This document shows positions 54,413 to 64,000 of a stretch of 64,000 nt of DNA, piece after piece. A program made the translations under genes and the position numbers. The notes below the pieces were generated by a model. The model saw only the letters and a program-made list of their open reading frames with translations, ran no database searches and had not been told where the DNA came from. The DNA lies in contig NW_004454181.1 of NCBI RefSeq assembly GCF_000283155.1, forward strand, positions 24,227,236 to 24,291,235, in the 5' to 3' direction. This stretch comes from Ceratotherium simum simum. Its lineage: Eukaryota > Chordata > Mammalia > Perissodactyla > Rhinocerotidae. Each line of letters opens with the position of its first letter. Positions within the stretch are counted from its first letter, which is position 1.

Positions 54413-55299
54413 ATGCCTTCCTGGTCCAAACATCCTAGCAATGTGTTTTACTCCCCTGGATGAGTCAGTGCCAGGAGCTGCACCAAGAGCTCCAAGAAAT
54501 CAGCTCCCCATTTAATGAACTGTGAGGAGAGAGGACTGGTAGGTGGCGGAAAGCTTATCAGAACTGGATGAAAAGACCAGACCCACAAGAGGCTGCCAAG
54601 CAGGGAGTCTATTTTAAAACTCGGTTCTTTTTAGCAACAGAGAGCCCAGGTGGTGATTTAATTACTGATGGGCTCCGTCAGAGGCCAAACTGGAGCCAGC
54701 ATCCCTGAATCAGGGCGAAGAGCAGATTAACCAGCTCGGGGAAGGACAGGTCTTCTGTTACCTGTTCATATGTGTTCTTGAGTCTGGGATGTGCAGAGCT
54801 TTAGATTTTTAGACAAATGTGCTTGGGACTCCACGATTTTGTCCATTTTCTAAAGGATTTTCTAAGCATCTGTCAGCTTCTGTCTGAATCATGCACACAC
54901 GTGCATGTGAATCACTTCCTTCCCATGCCATGCCAGGATCCCCACCCCCCACTCTCTCACAGGCATCCTCACCACCACCACCATTTGAAAAGAATAAATG
55001 AAGGAAAGGGGGATTTTGTGGTGATTATCATACTGAAAATGTTTCTTTTTCAAAACCACGATTGCTCAGAATCACTTGGGGAGACTTCCCCATGAGAGAG
55101 ATTCTGGAGGATCCTTAAGGAGTGTGGTTGGCACTGAGCAAGCAGCTCATTATTCAGAGGGTTCAACGACTGACAGGACCACTCTGAACCAGAAAAGAAC
55201 CTGAGGATTGTGTGAGCCTCAACATGATGATTAAGAAAATCCTGGATTCTTAGAGAGGATAAACATTACTTAATGAAACCTAAGTAATTTGGTGACAAG
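54413..55299. other. unique noncoding DNA
   Basis: The first 350 bp (to about 54760) have balanced composition and no repeat signature, with 'GGTGGTGATTTAATTACTGATGGGC' in the middle. That would suit a conserved regulatory element. A short (ACC)n run lies near 54970. Confidence 0.4.
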
Positions 55300-55540
55300 T
55301 GCAGGCTTTTAAGTGAGAAAACTTAGGCTCAGATTCCTGCTTCATCATTAACCAAATTTGCTTCACTAAATGGTGACCTTGGGCAAGTGGCTTTACCTCT
55401 CTAATCCTCTTTTCCCTCTAATGTAAAAAGGGTAACTATCTTCATCTTAAGGTTCTCGTAAAGATAAAATGAGATTTCATATTTAAATTACTTGAGATAA
55501 CTCCTGGAACAATGACTTAGCTATAATAATAATAACGAAA
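55300..55540 (-). mobile_element. MIR SINE
   Basis: 'GGTGACCTTGGGCAAGTGGCTTTACCTCTCTAATCCTC' and 'AATGTAAAAAGGGTAACTATC' mark a reverse MIR. Confidence 0.88.
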
Positions 55541-56802
55541 CACTCAAAAATGCCCTTAATGAATGGATTTCCAGGTGCTTCTCTAACGCCCCTATTGTAG
55601 GATTTAGAGCAGCAGTGTCTCTATGGGTTTGATTCCACCTGCAGATTTATTTTGTTTGCCCTTTATAGCAGTGGCCAAGGTGCTTTGTTGTTGTTGTTAT
55701 TAGCCAATATTTTCAAATTGGGAGATTTTACAGTTTTGCATCATTATCTACATTTCTTGAAACTTTTTTGAAATATCAGAAGATCTGGCAAACATCAAGC
55801 CCATATTGCTGCATTGTAATAATCACCCGGAGGTGAGTAGGGGTTGCCCCCTTTGTATGTCATTTTTCTCCCCTTTGCCACAGTCTCCACTACTCTCTGC
55901 TGATGACTGTTGCACTACTTTACTTCATGTGCATCACCTTCTGTCTCTGAGTCAGGATTTGAGTCTGTCATCCTTTGATATGGTGCCTAGAATGTAACAT
56001 CATCCTTTAGTGTGGTTTGATTGGCAGCAGCAATCATGATCCTGCTATTAGACACAGACACATCCACTAATGATTTTAGAGAATGTCATGTAATGAGGTA
56101 CATTATTAGAGTAGCCCATTTCAGGGTACCTGCCCAGATCATACTCTATTTTTAAATTATTTGCTCTTCCCACTGACAGCCCTCCTGAAGGGATAGCAGT
56201 TAGCTAGACAGCACCAGGTACCTTGTGAGACAACGCTCACCTGGGTCACACATGGGTGCACCAGAAACCAATACCTGATCCAAGACAAACCAGGCAGATT
56301 CTCTCTCCCAGAAGTTCTGAACTGGGGTATTGAGAAGCTGGGTCTGTGGCCGATGACGGCAGCACTGGAACTAAAAGCTCATGCTGAGTTGGGGCTGTAT
56401 GAAGGTGGCAGGAGACAAAGACAAAGGCCATGCAAACCACAGTTTTGGAGGAGCATATGGTAGCTGGGAGTCACCAGAGGAAGACAATCTGCCAAGAGGA
56501 ACAGGAAAGCAGAGGAGACCTGCAGAGATGATCATGGAAATAACCATGTGGCTTCCCAGAAGGACAGAGGGTGTCCATTCCTGACCTTCCATTTGCTGGA
56601 ATTGGGCAGATTGCTTGTACATGCTTCACCGTCTTCAATCACTCACTCCCTGACCTTCTTCCTTTTTTATTTCTATGACACTATCCTCCCCTATTCTCCT
56701 ACCTCTCAGCATCCTTTTTTGGCTACTTCTACTACATTTGAGCTCAAAATGTGGACTTCCCTGGACTCCATTATAAGTTCCCTTCTCTTCTCTATTTTCA
56801 CT
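55541..56802. other. unique noncoding DNA
   Basis: A short (GTT)n run lies near 55686-55699. A 118-codon plus-strand frame (56548-56904) runs into the MLT1 LTR and has no domain. No gene is supported. Confidence 0.4.
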
Positions 56803-57165
56803 TGGACTGAAGGTTTGTGTCCCTCCAAAATTCATACGTTGAAATCTAATCTCCAATGTGATGTTATTTGGAGGTGGGGCCTTTGGAAGGTGATTAGGTC
56901 ATGAGGGTGGAGCCCCTCTTGAATGGGATTAGTGCCTTTATAAAAGAAATGCCAGAGAATTCTCTCACCCCTTCCATCATGTGAGAACGCAGCGAGAAGA
57001 TGACTGTCTATGAACCAGGAAACAGGCTGTCACCAGACATCGAATCTGCTGGTGCTTTGATCTTGGAATTCCCAGCCTCCAGAATCGTGAGAAATAAATG
57101 TCTGTTATTTAAAAACAACCCAGTCTGTAGTATTCTGTTAATAGCAGCCTGAACAGACTAAGACA
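56803..57165 (+). mobile_element. MLT1-type solitary LTR (ERVL-MaLR)
   Basis: About 363 bp starting TGGACTGAAGGTTTGTGTCCC and ending GAACAGACTAAGACA. The hallmark MLT1 order is intact: 'CAAAATTCATACGTTGAAATC', 'GGAGGTGGGGCCTTTGGAAGGTGATTAGGTCATGAGGGTGGAGCC', 'CATGTGAGAACGCAGCGAGAAGATG', 'CCAGCCTCCAGAATCGTGAGAAATAAATG' (poly-A signal AATAAA inside). No internal MaLR sequence is attached, so it is a solo LTR. Confidence 0.96.
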
Positions 57166-57269
57166 TACTCCTTAGATGATCTCAATTTAACACTAGTTAT
57201 ATGCTGACATATCCTAAGTTTTTATGTATACAGTTTTTAAAAATTGTCTCATTCCTTAGAATGTGGGGT

Positions 57270-57362
57270 CAACCACCTCGGGCAAACTTCATGTGTCTGG
57301 TTCACAGCACTGCCTGACACAAAGTAGACACTCAATAAATATGTATGAAATGAATGAATGAA
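57270..57362 (+). mobile_element. L2 LINE 3' end
   Basis: 'CACTGCCTGACACAAAGTAGACACTCAATAAATATGTATGAAATGAATGAATGAA': L2 terminus. Confidence 0.9.
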
Positions 57363-57654
57363 TTGAATTTTTGTCTCCTGCTCAGACCTAGGTCATTCCC
57401 TCTATGCTCTGCACCAAGCCCCTGCCACACTGGATATGTCTCAGCTTCTCCTGCCTTACAGAAAATACATTCCCTTTGCCTGCAAAGCAAAGGTCCCCTG
57501 CTTCGTGGTATCTCACCACTCCGCATGTACTTTCTGTAATTACGCCCTGTTCGTTACATACATAGCCTCGGTTTCTTTTCTTAATTTGTAAATATGCATG
57601 AACTTACTTGTTTCCCACGCATTTGCCTGTATCCCACTCTGCTTTTCTTTTTCT
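57363..57654. other. C/T-rich noncoding DNA, probably L2-derived
   Basis: It lies between two L2 3' ends and has the style of L2 C-terminal region and 3' UTR ('CATTCCCTCTATGCTCTGCACC', 'ACTTACTTGTTTCCCACGC'). It is too diverged to be sure. Confidence 0.4.
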
Positions 57655-57770
57655 TTTCTCAAATATGCTGTTAACTTCTTGAGTCAAGGATTTGACTTAA
57701 CATACTCAACATCTAGCACAGTTTCTAGAACAGAGTAAGTGTTCAATATATGTTCAGTGGATGAATGGAT
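57655..57770 (+). mobile_element. L2 LINE 3' end
   Basis: 'TTCTTGAGTCAAGGATTTGACTTAACATACTC', 'CATCTAGCACAGTTTCTAGAACAGAGTAAGTGTTCAATATATG': a second L2 terminus. Confidence 0.8.
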
Positions 57771-57989
57771 ACTCATGGTGTGCTTTATTTTACTCTTTCC
57801 ATAAACCTCATTTTCACATGAGCAGCTTGATTTGGTTTTGGTTTCTTGTAATCAAAGAGCCTTGACTATGACAATTATAGTGATGACCAGAAATTTACAC
57901 TTTTTAGATGCTTTTGCGATTACCCTCTTGATAGACTAGGAAAAAACAGTGACCTTCACAGATGACTTTAGAATGCCATTAATCATGTA

Positions 57990-58165
57990 CATTTCTGTAG
58001 TTTACAAGGTGCATTTGTATCTATTAGCACAGTAAATTTTCACAACACTCTGCACAGCAAAGGACAGTTGAGACAGAGATCAAAACAGCTAATAGGAGCC
58101 AGGATCAGAGCCCAGGTTTTCTGTTTGCCAGCCATTTGCGCTATTGATACACCACGTGGCCTCCA
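57990..58165 (+). mobile_element. MIR SINE (diverged)
   Basis: 'TTTACAAGGTGCATTTGTATC', 'GAGCCAGGATCAGAGCCCAGGTTTTCTG', 'GCGCTATTGATACACCACG' follow a MIR middle and 3' end. Confidence 0.65.
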
Positions 58166-58199
58166 TTGTTAAAAGTATACCTCTGCTGCTACTACTACT

Positions 58200-58440
58200 A
58201 GTGATGATTTATTGAGCATTTACTACATACCAGGCACTAAGCTATATACCTTTCCTTAATTAGATCAGTTAAACTTCGTGACAACCCCAGGGGGTTGATA
58301 CTTTTATTGCTCTCTTATGACAGATGAAGAAACTGAGGCATAGAGATGTCAGAGATCTAATAAATAGGTAAGCAGAGATGTGAGCCCAGTTTTTTCTGAT
58401 CCCTAAAGCTAAACTACAAATTACTATGCTATAGTCCTTC
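58200..58440 (+). mobile_element. MIR SINE, near complete
   Basis: 'GTGATGATTTATTGAGCATTTACTACATACCAGGCACTAAGC', 'GACAGATGAAGAAACTGAGGCATAGAG': full MIR, preceded by a short (CTA)n run. Confidence 0.95.
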
Positions 58441-59069
58441 TTGCTATGAAGAGAAGTAAAAGAAGAACATCTGCGACTTTGGGAATCACTCATGTAGAGT
58501 AATCCAGGGCCATGTTGTTGGTAATAATCCCAAATCCTTTAAGGTACAATGAAGAGTTATCCAAAACTTTATGAGAACAGGAAGCACAGCAAGATGTGAC
58601 TGAATGCGAGTTGTTTCACCAACATCCCCTCAGATGCGGGGACTTAATTAGTGCACTTAATTGCTGAGAGATATGTAATGAGATTATTCAGAGCCTTGGC
58701 TGCGCACTTCTTTCCTATTGTTAACTGTGTTAATTTACAATGATGCTCAAGATGCCGAACAGGCTAAATGAAAACTCTTTCTTTTTTTCAGAGTGAGAGA
58801 AAGGGTCATCACACTGGGTAATTTGATTTTGATGCACTGCTTTTTCCTCCTCTGTTTAAACACGCATACTCTTTATAAATCGGTGAAGGTGTGGGATCAT
58901 TTGGTGAGAGCATAAGGAGGCTGATTACCACAAATGTGGCAAAGGGAACTCTTCAGTCTTCCTCCATGTGGTGGATTCCTGGATTAACTTCCATTCAGGT
59001 GAAAAAGAAAGAAAGGAGGGAAGGATAAAGGGAACATTCAATGAGTATGACAGTATGAGTATGAGCATA
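58441..59069. other. unique noncoding DNA, possible conserved element
   Basis: 58600-58760 contains 'GGGACTTAATTAGTGCACTTAATTGCTGAG' and 'GTTAACTGTGTTAATTTAC', a dense set of homeodomain-like cores outside any repeat. There is no coding potential. Confidence 0.4.
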
Positions 59070-59165
59070 AGGCCTTGTGTCAGGCTCTCTCACCCCCATT
59101 CTTTAACTGAATCTTCAGAAAGCTCCTGGTGCTGCTATTTGCACTCCCATTTTACAGATGAAAGT
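59070..59165 (+). mobile_element. MIR fragment
   Basis: 'TTGTGTCAGGCTCTCTCACCCCC...CTATTTGCACTCCCATTTTACAGATGAAAG' resembles the MIR middle. Confidence 0.55.
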
Positions 59166-60304
59166 GTTCCCTGATTTGATTCCTCCTGTGACAGCAACTG
59201 AGAATGTTAAAACACCAAAATGTCACATCTAGGAATACACCAAAGGGACATATTAAGAGATGTGGGAAAAAATAGCAGAGAGGAATGGAGCTAATGATGG
59301 GGCTGTGGAGATGGGAGTATGTTATATTAGCATCAAAGAACCCAAGTACCTCCATTCCCAAACTAGATTTGATAGTGACTAGATTAGATAGTCAAACAAA
59401 CGCTTATGTAGTTTGAAATAGATTTGGTTACGTAATTCAAACTTCCAATAATAATAGTAATGATGATAATATATACTTGCATTTTCAAATTCAAAGTTGT
59501 TGTTGTTGTTTTTTTTTAATTTCCCCTCAGTTGGTTTAATCACATTTGAATACTTATTTTGCCCTTCATTCAACGTTCTGAAGCTGAGGTTTGGTTAAAA
59601 AGCAAATTATCTTTATAAAGAGCCCAACCCTCTTGTCTCTGGACCTCACAGGGAATGGCTTTTCAAATCATTTTCACTCAATTCACACTCTGAAAGATCA
59701 AAGAACTATGCTATGTGCCCATTCCAGAAGTCCCTCTGGGGCCCTCTGGGGGCCATCATGAATATAAATCACTGTGTTTGTTATGTTTCCAAAATACTCA
59801 TTCATCATCCATCCTAGCTTTGTTCAAAGAGACGTGGGGTCAGTTCAGCTCTCACCTTCACAAGCCTTCCTGCTTCTGTTTGCACAGCCAAAGGAGCACT
59901 CGAGACAATTAGCTACTCGCTGCTGTGGCTGCTGCCAAAGGTCTCCCCCACAGGGATGAGAAGAGACATCCTCAGGAGGAAGCTCCATTCAGGCATTGAG
60001 TGTGGCTCTTGGCCAAGGAGGCAGCACCTCTTTCTACCCTCCAACTCAGGTCCTCTTTTGTGTAGCAAGACAAAAGCGAACAATGGCCACCTCCTCTCTC
60101 CCAGAGGTGACAAGGGGAAAGAAAGTATAAAGCTAGCTTTGAAAACTCAGCCTTTGAACTCCCTGCCACCCCAAGAACCGGACCTGAATCCACTTTCTGA
60201 CAACGACGGGAGGTGATTGTACTTTTCTTTAAGAAGCTGGCAGCTTGGAAAGAGCCCACCAAGAGAGAAAGGGATTGCCTTCCCAAAGAGTCATAAAGAA
60301 TATC
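59166..60304. other. unique noncoding DNA
   Basis: Short (AAT)n/(GTT)n stretches lie near 59450-59515. Overlapping frames on both strands at 59956-60340 (86 and 122 codons) have no domain. No gene is supported. Confidence 0.4.
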
Positions 60305-60400
60305 AAAGCTGGAAGGTCTCTTGGTGATTATTGAGTCCAACCTCCTTGATTTATAAATGAAACCCTGAGGTCAAGAATTTAGTCTAAACCATACAGCCCA
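60305..60400 (+). mobile_element. ancient CR1/MIR-like repeat fragment
   Basis: 'AAAGCTGGAAGGTCTCTTGGTGATTATTGAGTCCAACCTCCTTGATTTATAAATGAAACCCTGAGG' has the head and body seen in ancient 'GGAAGGGACCTTAGAGATCATCTAGTCCAACC' repeats. Confidence 0.6.
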
Positions 60401-61104
60401 GTGCAGGCTCCTCCAAATATCATCAGAGCAACTTGTTGATAAGTCAAAGCTGAGTTTATCACTTACTGTGATAAGAGAGAACACTACCTACCTAGACAGT
60501 CTTGATTGCATCTCAAAGGAAGAAGAGCAGTCAGGGTATTTGCTGAAACTTTGAAATCTGGTTTAAGGAGGGTCCTTCAAGGGAATAGGAGGGTCTTGTT
60601 AGGAGTGGATGGGGATCACGATACAATAGTTTAGAACTGGTGGACACAGCAAGGGAAGGATTTTGAGGAGAGGGATTGAAAGAATCTTGGGGTATAAACA
60701 GATGGCCAAGGTTTTCTATTGAAGAGTTGACGGATCTTTCAGAAGGTTGTCGGAAGGCACAATAAAGTTATTTGCCACTTTTATCTTCCTGGGCAAAGTT
60801 TCCTGAAAAATGGTGAATCTGTGCTGATGAAGACAGGAGACTAGTAAAGTCATATCAGAGTAGACAGTAAGCTGTGTAGGCATAGATAGTTTTGGGTCTC
60901 AGAATCCAAGTCCTCACTTGATAAATGAAACCCTGCTCCAAGCCACACAGCCCCTTCTCTGCAGAAGATAAACTGGAAGCCAGGTCCCAAATTCCCCACC
61001 CACTGCCGATTTTATAACACAAGAGTGTATTATCTGAGCCAAATGAACAAAACCAGTCTCTGGGCTTAAAAAATTTGTTTTTGAAAGATTAGAGGAAGAA
61101 AATA
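60401..61104. other. mostly unique noncoding DNA
   Basis: 'CTTGATAAATGAAACCCTGCTCCAAGCCACACAGCC' (about 60919) is MIR-like but short. Otherwise nothing is recognised. Confidence 0.35.
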
Positions 61105-61400
61105 AAAGATAGTGATGAGATCGAGTACGTGTGTAGGAGGAGCCTGGATGCCTCAGAGAGGAGTTCCGGAAAGTCTCTCTGAGGAGGTGACATTTGAGAT
61201 GTGACCAGAATATGCAAAGAACTCAGGAGCTCTCCAAGCTGAAGGAAACAATTGCCAAAGAATTAAACAGCTTGGGGTTTGAGGAAAAGAAAGAGTGTGG
61301 TTGGAGCCCAGTGAGCAAGAGAAGAGGTAGGAGATGAGGTGAGACTGGAAGATAGGGTCAGATCACTGGGATTTTTGGGGTGCTCTCAGAATGCCTGACT
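61105..61400 (-). mobile_element. L2 LINE, 3' part of ORF2
   Basis: 'CTGAGGAGGTGACATTTGAGATGTGACCAG' and 'GTGGTTGGAGCCCAGTGAGCAAGAGAAGAGGTAGGAGATGAGG' are the complement of L2 text. It is diverged with no frame. Confidence 0.75.
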
Positions 61401-62344
61401 GGGATGGGTTGGTCCTGCTGTTGCATATGCAAAATGTGCTCTGCTTGTTTACCTCATGAAAACTCACAGTTGGAGCCATTCTTACATGAGTGGTAAAAAA
61501 GACCATGTCTAGATTCTTCAAGAAGAGGGGCTGAGAGATACTCAGACATTGAGTTATTCATTTTTCCCTGAGCAAAGTAAGAAATACATCAACTAAGCCA
61601 GCTGTGGGGCTTCACAGAGCAGTAAATTATCTTTTTTTTCTTTTGGTTTGTTTGCAAGAAATGCCTAAGATGCAGGGTATTCTCCTCTTATTCTTAGCCA
61701 TTATCACGCTCCAACATTCATTTTCAATTTCTAACGTTGAGCTGGATGGTTTTTATGGCATCTCAGCTAGAGAAAAATGAAAATGAATGTACGAAATGAA
61801 AGATAAGATTTATTTGGGAAGGGGAATAGTTATTGTAGTTCTTCCTAAAGCAAAAAAGAACCTTTTAGAAGGATTTAATTAGGCACACCATTTTCTTTTT
61901 AAGTGTACACATAGGCGCTAATGGGACAATTCAAGTCATCTACACCCAGTATTATCAACAGATGATGATTAAAAAATTTTAAGAGCATTGCTTGATGCTT
62001 ACATGAAAGTACTCAATAGTCTATATGCAAGCTCACCAAGGCTGTGTAACAGATCTGAAAGGCCAGGAAATCAGTGAGTAATAGAAAACAGCAAAGCACT
62101 CAATTCATCAACTAGAATACTCATTCTTATTTTATGAATTCAAACACAGAAAAGTGTTTGTGTACTGACGTTTGAGTGTGTGTGAGCGGTTTTAAAACTC
62201 ATCCTCTTTTCGTTATTACATCTCAAGAAATGAATACCACCATTGCGGATAAAATCATTGGGCACAATCTGGAGATGTTCAAGTGGTGTCAGTTTCAGGG
62301 TGGACCTTCCTCAGGACAGGCTAGGACATTGATCTGGGAGGCAG
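61401..62344. other. unique noncoding DNA
   Basis: I recognise no repeat or gene. Confidence 0.4.
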
Positions 62345-62570
62345 TATTTCTCAGCAGGTAAGGGTGTGGATTTTCAGTTTTAAATCTCATTTCTATCCTG
62401 AAAAGCTAGCTTTATGACCCTGGGAAACTTATTTAACCTCTATGAGCCTCAGTCTTCCAGGCTTTAATATGGGAGTAAAAATAGTAACTCATAGGGTATC
62501 TCTGAGGATTAAATCAGATTGTGTACACTTTTTAACTAAAGACCTAAAGCTTTTAAAATCTTAACTATTA
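62345..62570 (-). mobile_element. MIR SINE
   Basis: 'CCCTGGGAAACTTATTTAACCTCTATGAGCCTCAGTCTTCC' and 'GTAAAAATAGTAACTCATAGGG' mark a reverse MIR. Confidence 0.88.
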
Positions 62571-63160
62571 ATATTGTGTGGATTGATTGAGAGGTATATT
62601 GCAGTCAACTCCAGAAAAAAATGTCTGCTGCCTTTGTGTGTATGTGTATGTGTGTGTTTCTTTTTGGACATAGGGGTATAAGGCAAAATATCAAATAGTA
62701 TTCAAGAGTGTATGATGAAAAGCTACAGTTCCTTGCTTGCCTTTTTCTATTCTTTATCACATTCCTCAGAGGAAACCTCTCTTAACTATTTCTATTTTTA
62801 TTTTTCCAAAAGTACCCCATATATCTAAATAATATGCCTGCATAACATTTCTTGATTCTTCAACTTTAGGCAACATCTTTTTACTCCATTATGTAAGAAT
62901 TGAAGATTTATTTCTTCCATTATTCTTCTCTTTCATCCTCTGTCTTCCCCCAATGTTGGATGATTATATTAATATTATTTCTTCTATTGCTCCTTTTTAT
63001 AACTTTTAAACAATACAGTTATACATATGTTTTTATTTTATCAATTTTCAAAACTATCTGGACTTTCCTCTATAACTTGAAGATATTTGTTCCCCCCTCC
63101 TTTCCTCCCTGATTTCTGAATGCCGTCACTGTATGTATGTGGAAGACGTCTGACAAAAAG
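62571..63160. other. unique noncoding DNA
   Basis: A short TG-rich stretch lies near 62633-62658. No repeat or gene is recognised. Confidence 0.4.
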
Positions 63161-63165
63161 TTTCC

Positions 63166-63545
63166 TAAAAGTAGAGCCTGCGGTGGGGGTTCCTGTGCAT
63201 GTGATTTATGGAGAGGGTGCTTCCAGTGGGAACCTCTAGAGGAGTGAGGGAAGCAGGGCGAGGAAAGAGAAGAAGCCAGGAAGGATATGGTTTTCAGCTG
63301 GGCTCTAGCTTCAGCTTGCTTCCATAGGGAGCTCTGGAGTGTGAATTGTACCCCAGAGTAAGGCCGCCCCTTGGACCTCCCTTATCAGATAGTCACTGGC
63401 TGTAGGCTAGCTGCAGGAGGAGGAGCATGACTTCCCTGCTAGGGCAGGCCTTGTCAGCTAAGGGCAATGCTCCACAGAAGGAGGAAGTGTGAGCTATTAT
63501 CAGCCAATACTCTCAGCAGCTAGAGGATGGGTGCACAGGCCAGGT
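63166..63545. repeat. unnamed interspersed-repeat-like segment
   Basis: The opening 'GTAGAGCCTGCGGTGGGGG', 'GTGCATGTGATTTATGGAGAGGG' and the following G/A-rich body look like a dispersed mammalian repeat. The opening is loosely shared with 8118 and with the reverse complement of 23490-23920. The family is not recognised. Confidence 0.35.
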
Positions 63546-63649
63546 AAGGGGATCTGGATGGAGTACCAACAATCTCTAACACATAGGAGATGAGGAAGAG
63601 GATATAATGAAGAGAATGGCCTCTGGCTCCTCATCGCCTCTTGAATTTA

Positions 63650-63825
63650 TTTGAGATTCACTGTTTACAAAGTATTTTCACTTATATTTTTCATTTGGTC
63701 CTTATTCAAGTATACACACACGCACACGCACTCACACCATCACTACCACAACAAATACCAATACCAATACCATCGACAAAACAATAGGAGGTAATGTTGG
63801 TGTTATTCTCTGTTTCAAAAACTAA
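63650..63825 (+). mobile_element. MIR SINE split by a microsatellite
   Basis: 'CTGTTTACAAAGTATTTTCACTTATATTTTTCATTTGGTCC' to the left and 'GGAGGTAATGTTGGTGTTATTCTC' to the right are MIR parts. The simple repeat lies between them. Confidence 0.55.
63711..63778. repeat. (CA)n / (CCAATA)n compound simple repeat
   Basis: CACACACACGCACACGCACTC, then CACCATCACTACC, then repeats of CCAATA. Confidence 0.88.
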
Positions 63826-63830
63826 ATACA

Positions 63831-64000
63831 GAGGGCGAACTCAAGATGGCGGCATAAGCAGACTCGGAACTCACCTCCTCCCGTGGATACAGCCAATTTA
63901 CTACTACTTGTGGAAAAATTACCCCTGAGACAGAACTGAAAACTGGATAAGAGGAACTTCTGCAACAACGGACAATCCTAATTGAGGTGGAAGAGGCAGA
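63831..64000 (+). mobile_element. 5' end of an L1 element, cut by the window edge
   Basis: It begins GAGGGCGAACTCAAGATGGCGGCATAAGCAGACTC. The AAGATGGCGGC core is the YY1-site motif found at the very start of many mammalian L1 5' UTRs, where YY1 sets the transcription start. Sequence continues as L1 5' UTR ('TCACCTCCTCCCGTGGATACAGCC', 'CCCTGAGACAGAACTG') to the end of the window. Because truncated L1s lose the 5' end, a copy retaining it is probably near full length beyond 64000. ORF1 and ORF2 are not in view. Confidence 0.85.
63842..63853 (+). promoter_or_regulatory. YY1-like site in L1 5' UTR
   Basis: CAAGATGGCGGC matches the YY1 consensus (AAGATGGCGGC) 11 bases after the apparent element start, the position expected in L1 promoters. 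Confidence 0.7.

Noticed and set aside
56548..56904. 118-codon plus-strand frame ending in the MLT1 LTR
   Set aside because: Its 3' third is non-coding LTR sequence and the rest lacks any domain.
59956..60340. Overlapping 86-codon plus and 122-codon minus frames
   Set aside because: Both strands are open over the same bases, typical of balanced-composition noncoding DNA. The minus frame runs into an ancient repeat.
1..64000. Bacterial-type systems, CRISPR arrays or operons
   Set aside because: The window is vertebrate nuclear DNA with eutherian repeats. The spaced repeats found are microsatellites and SINE/LINE copies.

Overview
This is mammalian nuclear DNA, and the repeat content points to an odd-toed ungulate (horse, rhinoceros or tapir group). 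The strongest clue is four tRNA-derived SINEs of the equine ERE type. Their tRNA-like heads (GGGCCGGCCC / GTGGCCTAGTGGTTAAG-like, with a GGTTCGGATCC-type B box) and 'GAGGATTGGCACAGATGTTAGCTC'-like tails are characteristic of Perissodactyla. The background is ancient eutherian repeats: MIR, L2, MER5A, MLT1 and L1M. Base composition is AT-rich, with very few CpGs outside the youngest SINEs. There are two assembly gaps of exactly 100 N, one inside a CCTT microsatellite and one in a SINE poly-T tract.

I find no intact protein-coding gene, tRNA, rRNA, CRISPR array or operon. The open reading frames are short. Those with recognisable protein similarity are pieces of L1 ORF1 or ORF2. The window is best read as an intergenic region or the inside of a very large intron. 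Two short segments look coding-like without my recognising them: a minus-strand stretch around 34964-35405 (two frames, one break) and a 54-codon AG...GT-bounded stretch at 42345-42506. Both are reported as candidates only.

Layout. 1-5 kb: L1M 3' ends, a possible ERV LTR, MIRs. 5-8 kb: two copies of one LTR family in opposite orientation, with an ERE SINE and other old repeat between them. 8-12 kb: MER5A, MIRs, L2 ends, a TG microsatellite and a CCTT tract with gap. 12.1-13.6 kb: an L1 with the 5' inversion typical of twin priming. 13.6-25 kb: mostly unique DNA with scattered MIRs, an L1M 3' end and an L1 ORF1 remnant. 25.2-26.6 kb: minus-strand L1. 27-34 kb: L2, MIRs and a duplicated 160-bp TAATTA-rich segment. 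36.7-39.7 kb: a larger minus-strand L1 with reverse-transcriptase remnants, interrupted by an ERE with clear target-site duplication and by a local palindrome-forming rearrangement. 40.0-40.5 kb: two back-to-back EREs. 41-49 kb: L2 fragments (including RT-region remnants), MIRs and an L1. 50-53.2 kb: a long degenerate plus-strand L1ME/HAL1-like element. 53.7-62.6 kb: MER5A, MIRs, L2, an MLT1 LTR and several unique blocks that could be conserved noncoding DNA. 63.8-64.0 kb: the 5' end of an L1, starting with a YY1-type AAGATGGCGGC motif and running off the window.

Family names come from recognition of consensus features, not from a database search. MIR, L2, L1, ERE and MLT1 class calls are fairly safe; subfamily names are not. 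I saw no convincing undescribed biological system. The items most worth checking are the two coding-like segments, the duplicated homeodomain-motif block, the template-switch-like palindrome in L1 and the possibly young L1 at the right edge.
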